A stretch of 10,888 nucleotides of DNA from Nitrospirota bacterium (GTDB lineage Bacteria > Nitrospirota > JAOUDF01): NCBI GenBank assembly GCA_029859385.1, contig JAOUDF010000070.1, forward strand, positions 1 to 10,888. Reading direction: 5' to 3'. Both the position numbers and the translations under genes were made by a program. Below the pieces are notes generated by a model. That model was not told where the DNA came from. It saw nothing but the letters and a program-made list of their open reading frames with translations, and did not search any database. Of the stretch, positions 1 to 6,269 are shown piece by piece. Within the stretch, counting starts at the first letter, position 1; every line of letters begins with the position of its first letter.

Positions 1-2017
1 AGATGTCAGTGTCCGGCGGGCTGTATTTGACGGCATTCTCGAGCAAGTTGAGGATGCATTGCTTTGTCAAATCAGGTTCGAGCATCACTCTTTCGTCGGA
101 TGTCGCCCCGTCGGTAAAGACATTTATCTGTTTTCCGGCCGCCGCCGGGCTAATAAGGTTTGCTACATAGTGAATCATCTCGGAGAGATCGACAGGCATT
201 TTTACGATCTCGATGGCGCCGGATTCAAGCTTCGACAGGTCGAGAAATGAATGGATAAACCGGTTCATCCTGTTCGACTCTGAAGAGATGATCTCGGCAT
301 ACTTCTTCTCTGCTCCGGTCAGGTAGAGTCCCAGAAGGTCGGCATATCCGATAATGCTGGTCAGCGGTTGCTTGAGCTCATGGGATACCATTGAGACTAT
401 CCTTCCTTTCAACGCCTCCATCTCTTTGAGTTTTGTAATGTCAGTCATGGTAATGAGCCGATACTGCCCCTCGCTGAAAGAAGATGTATCTACTTTCAGG
501 AACAGTTGCTGGGGCGTGGTCAGAGAGAGGGTGCACGGAGCGCCGCCGCTGATTTTGTCCAACGCTTGAAGTAAGCCATCCGGGGTTTCATCTTTTATGA
601 CGAAGTGGGCTGTTGCCCTGGCAAAGGTATCAAAATCGGTGATCTCTGTTGACATGGAGTCAAATATCTCCTGCGCCCGGTTATTGGCGATGAGCAGGTC
701 TCCCATGCTGTTGAACAGCGCGATTCCCTGTATATCGTTCAATAACGCGGCATCAGTCAGTTTCTTTTCAAAAATGAGCTGGTCGGTAAGTTTTGTAAGC
801 GGCTGGATCTTTCTGTTGATTCCCCCTGCTGAGAGAAAACCCGCCAGGCCTTTTGAGACAGGGCGATTGTCATGCGTTTCCTCTGCCCATCTGAGCTGGC
901 TGAAGACGCTGGAATATTCCGCATCCAGCTTAAGGGCGGCTTCATTCAGTTTGAATATGTAGGCCATCAGGTATGTGGCGGTGATCGAAGCATAGAGCAG
1001 GGCGGGCCCAAGCCAAATGTTGAACCGGGTAAGCATGACGTAGACGGAGGCGGTAATAGCGAGAATAGCCGCAAGCCACGATGCGACTGCTGTCCCTTCA
1101 TCGGTCCGCATGAACAGCAGGAAAAAGAAGGCAGATACGGCCAGGCCCGACAGCCATTTAATCCACGGCGCTACCCCTTTGACGGCGTCGTTGTTGAGAA
1201 GATTGCTCAGGATGGTCGCCTGTATTTCCACGCCGGGCATTCTGCTCCGCTGCTGGGAAAGCGGCGTCAGAAGGCTGTCTTCGATGCCGGCCACGGTAAG
1301 ACCGACCATGACGATCTTCCCCTTGAAAAAGGACGGTGAATATACGTTGTCGACAATGTCGGAAAACGAGATTCGCGGTAACGTACCGGGCGGGCCATAA
1401 TAATTTATCCGCATGGAGTTGGCCTGAGCGATGACATCAGGCTGCTTCGTCAGGTTTTCCTGCTGAAGAGGGGTGCCCGAGGTCGCGGTCTCGTATGTCG
1501 CCGAGGATAAAGAAGGGATGGGTGTGCCCTGGAAATTGATGGTGTGAAACAGGTTGCGCACTACACCATCGATTCCCTGCTCTACGTGTACGTGGCCAAT
1601 CCCCGCCGGTAAAAGTTGCTGGTTGGGGAGCGCCCTTTTCAGGCTGCTGTCTATGTAGACCGGCAATATGACCCTTCCGTGCCTGCTGATCGCCTCCGCA
1701 AGAACCGCATCATCTTCCGTTGGTTCGGCCATGACGATGTCGAATCCAACGGCGTCCGCCTGCTCCAGCCTGTCGAGCAAAGCCGCGTAGTGAGCTCTTG
1801 GCAAGGGCCATTCCCCGAGCTTTGCAAGGGTCTTCTCATCAATGGCAGCGATGACAACCTTTCCCGACGATTCCAGCGGTGGCCTGGCCCTGAAGGAGAA
1901 GTCATGGACGTAGTTGTTTACCCCTTCGAAAAGACCGAGGTATTCACCGGTGAATACCGCAAACATGGCAGCCGCCATTATCAGCAGATAACGGGCTTTT
2001 TTGTTTGGATTTTGCAT
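1..2017 (-). CDS. CHASE2 sensor histidine kinase (3' end outside the window)
   Basis: Membrane-bound sensor kinase, partial: 672 codons are visible and the frame runs off the left edge. A TM helix at about residues 10-30 is followed by an extracytoplasmic CHASE2 domain (about 35-285), then three closely spaced TM helices (about 287-355), the usual CHASE2 topology. A PAS-like linker (about 430-530) leads to the HisKA domain, with phospho-accepting His546 in VSHELKQPL. The position four residues after the His is Gln rather than the common Thr/Asn, as in the HELNQPL type of kinase. The N box (LLENAVKY) lies close to the window edge; the G boxes are outside. The start is the ATG at 2017, preceded by a GGAGAA ribosome site. 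It begins 22 bp after the LysM-FecR gene, so the two are probably co-transcribed and the FecR protein may be the periplasmic partner. The ligand is unknown. The class is well supported by the sequence; the partnership is inference. Confidence 0.9.
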   Translation of the reverse strand, partial: MQNPNKKARYLLIMAAAMFAVFTGEYLGLFEGVNNYVHDFSFRARPPLESSGKVVIAAIDEKTLAKLGEWPLPRAHYAALLDRLEQADAVGFDIVMAEPTEDDAVLAEAISRHGRVILPVYIDSSLKRALPNQQLLPAGIGHVHVEQGIDGVVRNLFHTINFQGTPIPSLSSATYETATSGTPLQQENLTKQPDVIAQANSMRINYYGPPGTLPRISFSDIVDNVYSPSFFKGKIVMVGLTVAGIEDSLLTPLSQQRSRMPGVEIQATILSNLLNNDAVKGVAPWIKWLSGLAVSAFFFLLFMRTDEGTAVASWLAAILAITASVYVMLTRFNIWLGPALLYASITATYLMAYIFKLNEAALKLDAEYSSVFSQLRWAEETHDNRPVSKGLAGFLSAGGINRKIQPLTKLTDQLIFEKKLTDAALLNDIQGIALFNSMGDLLIANNRAQEIFDSMSTEITDFDTFARATAHFVIKDETPDGLLQALDKISGGAPCTLSLTTPQQLFLKVDTSSFSEGQYRLITMTDITKLKEMEALKGRIVSMVSHELKQPLTSIIGYADLLGLYLTGAEKKYAEIISSESNRMNRFIHSFLDLSKLESGAIEIVKMPVDLSEMIHYVANLISPAAAGKQINVFTDGATSDERVMLEPDLTKQCILNLLENAVKYSPPDTDI

Positions 2018-2039
2018 GGTCGGCTTCTCCGGAGACAGG

Positions 2040-3689
2040 TCACAGCGCCAGTACTATCAACACTATGATAATCCCTAACACGCCATAGGGGAACGGTTTT
2101 TGGATCTCCAGGATTTGAGGTTCCGAGAAGGCTCCTTCGTAGCCCTTTGCATCTATGGCGCTGGCGCGGGCATAGTACAGGCCGGCTTTGTCGGGCTTTG
2201 GAAGGATGATTTCAGGTTTGTCTACCGTGCGATCGACAAGTACGGTCTGAAACTTTTCATCCCCGGCCAACTGGAAATGGTACGAGATACCCTCTCCGAC
2301 ATTGCGCCACCTGAGGCGGACCTCTTTCTCATCAAGGGCGGGTTTTTCCATGGGCGGCGTGGGCGGCGGGGGGACTATCGTAAATTGTATTGTGTCGGAC
2401 CAGTCTCCCTCGAAGTCATCGGCGGCGATGGAGGCGACCCTGAAGAAGTACGTCTTGAAATCGAGGCTCTTTGTCGTAGAGCGTACATCCCGGATGTCGG
2501 CCTTGTCTTCGATGAGGACGGTGAAATCCCTGTCTTCGGCGATTTGCAGATGGTATGACGCCGCGTCCTTGACCCTGAGCCATTCAAGGGTTACGGCCCG
2601 CTCCCTGTATTCGGCTCCATCGACGGGGGACTGGATGAAAGGAGGAAGAGGGTTGACGCGGATGGTAACCGGCACCGGCTCGAGGGGCGTGCCTTCTATG
2701 CCGACGTCATCGATGCTCAGACTCTGTACATGGTACAGGCCGTCAGCCATGCCATCAAAGGACACCGGTTCCCCCGGATTGACGGTTACCTCCCGCACCA
2801 CATCTTTGATGGTGTTGTCCAGCGCCAGGGCTACCCGATACGCCGCCGCTCCGTCAACCTGCTGCAGGTCAAAGCCAGCCGGCAGATTTTTGTAAAGCGG
2901 CCGGATATTGACCGGTACCGGCGGAGGCAGGAGTTTCCTCGGCTTCAAGGGAGGTTCCCCTTTCCTAACCAGGGTCCCCTCGCCCTCCCGCAGCTTTACC
3001 TCCTGCTTCATGGCGTCAATGCCGACAAGGCCTTCCAGCACTTCAGATCTAGTGGCGTCGTTCTCGTCAACGGAGAGCCTGAACTCCGTGCCCCTCACCA
3101 CCGCCACTGCCGAAGGAGCCTCAATCTCATGTCGTGTGTCAACACCGGCGGCGCGCTTTATCCGGGTCAGAATCTTTCCGGTGGACAGCAACAGGGAGTG
3201 AAACATGTGCGCTGCCCCCTTTTTTCTGGCCGCGGTAACCGTAAGGGTTGTCTGTGGTTTCAGGAAAAAGGTGGAGTCATCGGCAAAGGTGATCTCGGCG
3301 GCGCTTTCGTCGGATGTTTTGATACTGCTGCCTTCCCTCACAGGATCGTTCAGGCTGACGGGGGTCCACTGTTCTTCTCCCGCCAACCGCTGCGCTACTT
3401 CACCCCGGAGAAATGTTACGGCCCCATCCTGCGGTATGCCCCGCAGGAGCCGTACCGGAATTATCAGTTTTTGGCCCGGCTTGATGAAATCAGGATTACG
3501 CAGACGGTTTATCCGCGCTACCTCGCGCCACTGCCCTGGGTCTTCCAGGTATGCCTTCCCCAGGTTGATGAGATAGTCCCCTTTTGCGACCGTGAGTTCT
3601 ATAACCTGCTCATTATTGGCGGCACTGGCGAGCTGTATTCCACAAAGAGCGAAGACGATAAGTAATACGGCGATGATTCGTTGCGGCAT
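2040..3689 (-). CDS. Exported LysM-FecR domain protein with three C-terminal repeats and a terminal membrane anchor
   Basis: 549-residue envelope protein. A signal peptide (about residues 1-23, ending ASA) is followed by a LysM module (about 31-79, ending KPGQKLIIP), which in this family binds peptidoglycan glycan. A FecR domain (about 88-230) follows, with the typical VVRGTEF core. Three related beta-sandwich-like modules come next (about 250-350, 350-440, 445-530). Modules two and three share SYHLQIAED/SYHFQLAGD and the later aromatic-rich FEGDWSD/YEGAFSE strands; the first is more diverged. The protein ends in a hydrophobic helix (GVLGIIIVLIVLAL) directly at the stop codon, so it is probably tail-anchored in the inner membrane with its domains in the periplasm. 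The start ATG has GGAG upstream. It is first in a two-gene unit with the CHASE2 kinase. FecR proteins classically pass envelope signals to sigma factors, but no sigma factor is visible here; coupling to the CHASE2 domain is an inference. Confidence 0.88.
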   Translation of the reverse strand: MPQRIIAVLLIVFALCGIQLASAANNEQVIELTVAKGDYLINLGKAYLEDPGQWREVARINRLRNPDFIKPGQKLIIPVRLLRGIPQDGAVTFLRGEVAQRLAGEEQWTPVSLNDPVREGSSIKTSDESAAEITFADDSTFFLKPQTTLTVTAARKKGAAHMFHSLLLSTGKILTRIKRAAGVDTRHEIEAPSAVAVVRGTEFRLSVDENDATRSEVLEGLVGIDAMKQEVKLREGEGTLVRKGEPPLKPRKLLPPPVPVNIRPLYKNLPAGFDLQQVDGAAAYRVALALDNTIKDVVREVTVNPGEPVSFDGMADGLYHVQSLSIDDVGIEGTPLEPVPVTIRVNPLPPFIQSPVDGAEYRERAVTLEWLRVKDAASYHLQIAEDRDFTVLIEDKADIRDVRSTTKSLDFKTYFFRVASIAADDFEGDWSDTIQFTIVPPPPTPPMEKPALDEKEVRLRWRNVGEGISYHFQLAGDEKFQTVLVDRTVDKPEIILPKPDKAGLYYARASAIDAKGYEGAFSEPQILEIQKPFPYGVLGIIIVLIVLAL

Positions 3690-3723
3690 GGGCTTCTCCG
3701 TAGGGCTGATTGTCTAAATATAA

Positions 3724-3903
3724 CATATAATATGGAGGTCAAACGTCTCCGGCGCAATCGTCCGCCAGGCCACCGGAAACGCAGGTGTCGGTGATCTGCT
3801 TCCCGTCAAGTTGTTTCCCGGGATTAAGAACAGGCTGAACAAGCATCTCAAGTCAGCTGATCAGAAATTTGGTCATTTTTTAAAAAGTAATGGTGTATCA
3901 TAA
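3724..3903 (+). pseudogene. Possible gene remnant: open, codon-biased frame without a start codon
   Basis: From the TAA at 3721 to the TAA at 3901 one plus-strand frame is open for 59 codons. The first 37 or so codons from 3739 are rich in G/C at the third position, like the neighbouring genes, and read as a plausible soluble peptide (SGAIVRQATGNAGVGDLLPV, then lysine-rich). There is no ATG, GTG or convincing ribosome site in frame. An ATG at 3732 is one base out of frame and would join it if one G were removed from the GG at 3737-3738. It could be the decayed 3' end of a gene or chance. I do not recognise the family. Confidence 0.3.
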
Positions 3904-3904
3904 C

Positions 3905-3923
3905 GCATGGTTATGGACCATGC
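3905..3923. promoter_or_regulatory. Perfect 7-bp inverted repeat upstream of the small exported protein gene
   Basis: GCATGGT (3905-3911) and ACCATGC (3917-3923) form a perfect dyad with a 5-bp spacer, 42 bp before the start codon at 3965. A weak TATCAT -10-like hexamer sits just upstream at 3896-3901, without a good -35. The dyad could be an operator or a short leader hairpin. No known regulator consensus is recognised. Confidence 0.35.
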
Positions 3924-3964
3924 TTGCCCTGTTTAACTCAAAATACTCGCTGAAGGAGAATGAT

Positions 3965-4441
3965 ATGGGACTGAAGAAGATGGTGGTGATGGGCCTTGCG
4001 GTACTGTTGTTGTCAACATCGGCTGCTATCGCGGGTGATTTCGACTGGCTGAAGAACCTCGACATTAGGGCCCGGGCGGATGAGTCGGGTTTCCGTGCCC
4101 AGCTGTCGACACGTTTCAAGGTAGGCGATGCCGACGTCCGCCTTGTGCTGGGCAATGTCGGCAGCCCCGCCGATGCCTATATGGTACTCCGTCTCGGGGA
4201 GATCTGCGACAAGCCTGCGGGTTATGTGCTTGAGAGATACAAGGCCAACCAGGGAAAGGGTTGGGGGGTACTGGCGAAAAGCCTGGGCATAAAGCCGGGA
4301 TCAAAGGAGTTCCATGCCCTGAAGCAGGGACATGATCTTCATGACGGGCACGATGGCCACGCTGATCACGGCGATGACAAGGGCAAGGGAAAAGACAAGG
4401 CCAAGGATAAGGATAAGGGGAAGGGGCACGGCAAGCACTGA
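3965..4441 (+). CDS. Small exported protein with His/Asp- and Lys-rich C-terminal tail
   Basis: 158-residue protein of unknown function. The ATG at 3965 is preferred over an upstream in-frame ATG at 3890: it has a good GAAGGAGA ribosome site and begins a clear signal peptide (residues 1-23, cleaved about AIA/GD), whereas the longer form would bury that signal. The mature core (about 24-122) contains GSPADAYMVLRLGEICDKP and ends in a conserved-looking KGKGWGVLAKSLGIKPGSKEF segment. The tail (123-158) starts with a His/Asp run (His123, 126, 129, 132, 135) and ends in alternating Lys/Gly/Asp, finishing GHGKH. Such a tail could bind divalent metal ions or act as a charged linker; this is inference. 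It is convergent with the cytochrome gene, with only 21 bp between the stop codons, and divergent from the FecR unit. Its own promoter is expected in the gap but not firmly identified. Confidence 0.82.
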   Translation: MGLKKMVVMGLAVLLLSTSAAIAGDFDWLKNLDIRARADESGFRAQLSTRFKVGDADVRLVLGNVGSPADAYMVLRLGEICDKPAGYVLERYKANQGKGWGVLAKSLGIKPGSKEFHALKQGHDLHDGHDGHADHGDDKGKGKDKAKDKDKGKGHGKH

Positions 4442-4455
4442 AGTCCCGTGCCCTT
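4422..4455 (+). terminator. Hairpin at the convergent gene ends
   Basis: AGGGGCACGG (4422-4431) pairs with CCGTGCCCTT (4446-4455) over ten positions with one G-T wobble and a 14-nt loop. The left arm overlaps the last codons of the small exported protein gene. There is no strong T-run on either side, so it may act as a weak or two-way terminator, or as an mRNA 3'-end structure shared by the two converging genes. Confidence 0.45.
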
Positions 4456-4462
4456 GTGCTAT

Positions 4463-5194
4463 CTAATGCTTCCCCGATTCAATTGATACGCCCTTTCTGG
4501 TCGAGAGGATGTACGCCTCCAGCGCCTTCATCTCCTCGTTGTCATCGGCGAGGCGCGTCCCCTCCATCGGCTTCTCGATGCACCAGTTGATCATGTCCCT
4601 CAGAAGCGCCACCTTCTTGAGCTGGGTCTGGAACTTCGGATAGGTCTCCGGGTGCGTATTTGACGCATCGGGATGGCACATGTCGCACGATATGCCATTC
4701 TTTCCGGTTATCTGGCTGTGGAATATCCCGTAACCCTTTGCGACCAGCCTGTCGACCTCAGCCTTCCATATCTGTTTCTCTCTGCCGGTATGCTCCTGAC
4801 TGCCATGGACGAGGGTAACCGGGAGCTTCATATCTCTTTCATCGATCGTGAAGAAGGGTTGGCCGTCGATGGAGAGGTGGATATCAACGCGGTTTTTTGG
4901 CATTACCGCCACCACCTCAGCGCCGCAGTACTTGACCAACCCGTTAAGCAGTATGGCGACATCTTTCGCCTTCTCCCTGGGCATAATTTCACCCTCTTTG
5001 GCGCCTTCCACGATAACCCTCTTCCTGCCGTCGCATGCAGTAATTACCTGCACATCCTTTCCGTACCTTTTCATCGTGTCGGAAAATATGTCGTCGGCCT
5101 TCTTCTTTGCGGAAATCTCCCCGGCGACTGCCGATATTGACGCGACCAGGGCAGCTGTCATGATTACGGGTAGAGCTATGGCAACATATTGCAT
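4463..5194 (-). CDS. Periplasmic mono-haem cytochrome c with SoxA/TsdA-like C-terminal domain
   Basis: 243-residue exported protein. The N-terminal hydrophobic segment (about 1-24, ending AVAG) looks like a signal peptide. Residues about 26-130 form a domain I do not recognise, with Cys54 and Cys90 possibly forming a disulfide. The C-terminal domain has one haem-binding motif, CDMCH (Cys170, Cys173, His174), then NTHPETYPKF and RDMINWCIEKPMEG, and ends EMKALEAYI. The latter layout resembles SoxA and thiosulfate dehydrogenase (TsdA) haem domains, where a Cys serves as the sixth ligand; Cys205 is the candidate here. No Met in the usual class I position stands out. The start has a GGGAGG ribosome site. 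It is the last gene of a three-gene operon, 13 bp after the metallophosphoesterase, and is probably the electron carrier or a redox enzyme in the same process. Haem attachment is secure from the motif; the Sox/Tsd likeness is from remembered family features. Confidence 0.85.
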   Translation of the reverse strand: MQYVAIALPVIMTAALVASISAVAGEISAKKKADDIFSDTMKRYGKDVQVITACDGRKRVIVEGAKEGEIMPREKAKDVAILLNGLVKYCGAEVVAVMPKNRVDIHLSIDGQPFFTIDERDMKLPVTLVHGSQEHTGREKQIWKAEVDRLVAKGYGIFHSQITGKNGISCDMCHPDASNTHPETYPKFQTQLKKVALLRDMINWCIEKPMEGTRLADDNEEMKALEAYILSTRKGVSIESGKH

Positions 5195-5207
5195 GGTGAC
5201 CTCCCTC

Positions 5208-6269
5208 TTAATAATGTGGCCCGGATAACCTCTCGGGCGGAGCCATTCCGGCTTCCTTTGACTTGAGCCGGTTGTAGGTCACGGCCATTGGGTTTCGGTC
5301 CCACAGCATGTAGGTTTTGTCGGCCTGGCCAGACGGCAGCACGTTGACATAGCCCCAGCCGCAGCCGTCGAAGTTGTTGAACGGGTCGCTCCGGAACATC
5401 TTCGAGGTATAGACCGGCGTTCCCTTGGGGGCATAGGGCCATGGCCATGCAGTGGAGAGGACGCCGTGGATGGAGATATCCTTCACCCTGTTGGTGAGCA
5501 CCTGATGGGTGTGGCCATGAATAACCGTGACCTTTTCATGGCCACCCAGGATCTGCTGCACCTCTTCGGCGTCGTCTGTCCAGAAGTTCCAGTTTTTATA
5601 AAGCTTGTAGAGCGGTGAATGAGAGAAGACTACCACCGGTGTGAGCCTATCGATTTTAGACAGGTCAGCTGCAAGCCATTCCCGCTGCTCCCTGCCCACC
5701 GTAAAAGGCCTGCCGTCGGGGTTGTCGAGCTGGGCCATGGCCAGCATCCGCTGCATTGGGGTCATCTTCGGGGACGTCCAGTAATCCTCCACGATGACGG
5801 AGTTGAGCACTACGAAATGGACTCCTTTATGGTCGAAGGAATAGGTTGGCTTTCCGAAGAGCTCCCGCCACTTGTCTCCCATGTCGAGATACCAGTCGTG
5901 CTCGCCGACCATCATCTTCACCGGAGCCTTGAGGTCTGCGAGTATCTCCTTGCCGAGGGCCAGTTCATCAGGCTTGCCGAGCTGGGCCAGGTCGCCGCCG
6001 AAGAGCACGAAATCCGGCTGCGGAGCCATGGCGTTGACGTCCTTCACCGCCTTGATGAGGGAGCGGGCAAAGCGGTGCTCTTTTCCCTGGTCCGTCACCA
6101 GCAGGTGTGCGTCGGAAATGTAGGCGAAGGTGAATGGCTCACCGGCTTCACTCGTTCGTATGGTGAGGCTGGGTCCCAATGCCAGCCCTGCCACGCTGAT
6201 CGCGGTACACTTGATGAACTCCCGCCGGGTCAGCCCCGCGAAGAAATTCTCTTCTCGTTGTTTTCTCAT
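5208..6269 (-). CDS. Tat-exported calcineurin-like metallophosphoesterase
   Basis: 353-residue periplasmic phosphoesterase. The N-terminus has a twin-arginine motif (TRREFIK, residues 14-20) followed by a hydrophobic stretch, so it should be exported folded with its metals by Tat. The family motifs appear in order: DAH (Asp53, His55), GGD (Asp93), GEHD (122-125), FSHSP (His217) and HGHTH (His253, His255). The third motif is normally GNHD; here Glu123 replaces the Asn that bridges to a metal, which may alter metal choice or the reaction. The second motif also lacks the trailing Asp of GDxxD. At about 350 residues it has only the catalytic domain, without the C-terminal domain of 5'-nucleotidases or SoxB. 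The start overlaps the peroxidase stop codon (ATGA), implying translational coupling. Substrate unknown; it could act on a phosphoester or, as SoxB does, on a sulfur ester, the latter being speculative. Confidence 0.9.
   Translation of the reverse strand: MRKQREENFFAGLTRREFIKCTAISVAGLALGPSLTIRTSEAGEPFTFAYISDAHLLVTDQGKEHRFARSLIKAVKDVNAMAPQPDFVLFGGDLAQLGKPDELALGKEILADLKAPVKMMVGEHDWYLDMGDKWRELFGKPTYSFDHKGVHFVVLNSVIVEDYWTSPKMTPMQRMLAMAQLDNPDGRPFTVGREQREWLAADLSKIDRLTPVVVFSHSPLYKLYKNWNFWTDDAEEVQQILGGHEKVTVIHGHTHQVLTNRVKDISIHGVLSTAWPWPYAPKGTPVYTSKMFRSDPFNNFDGCGWGYVNVLPSGQADKTYMLWDRNPMAVTYNRLKSKEAGMAPPERLSGPHY

Larger units (their letters stand above)
3690..3964. other. Divergent intergenic region
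   Basis: 275 bp between the minus-strand LysM-FecR gene and the plus-strand small exported protein. It is AT-rich next to the FecR start (about 3715-3735, several TATA-like hexamers on the minus strand), where the FecR/CHASE2 promoter probably lies. A TTGACC hexamer there has no properly spaced -10, so no exact promoter is called. The middle holds a protein-like open frame without a start codon and the right side a perfect dyad; both are listed separately. Confidence 0.6.

Noticed and set aside
872..1339. Plus-strand open frames opposite the CHASE2 kinase
   Set aside because: The minus strand encodes a continuous CHASE2-TM-HisKA protein; the plus-strand frames are shadows.
2730..3665. Long plus-strand open frame opposite the LysM-FecR gene
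   Set aside because: Antisense shadow: the minus-strand product has a signal peptide, LysM and FecR domains, while this frame gives no recognisable domain.
3890..3964. Upstream in-frame ATG extending the small exported protein by 25 residues
   Set aside because: No ribosome site, and it would place extra residues before a textbook signal peptide; the ATG at 3965 has a good ribosome site.
4673..4690. TGGCAC-like sequence resembling a sigma-54 promoter
   Set aside because: It lies inside the cytochrome coding region and lacks the TTGC -12 element at the right spacing.
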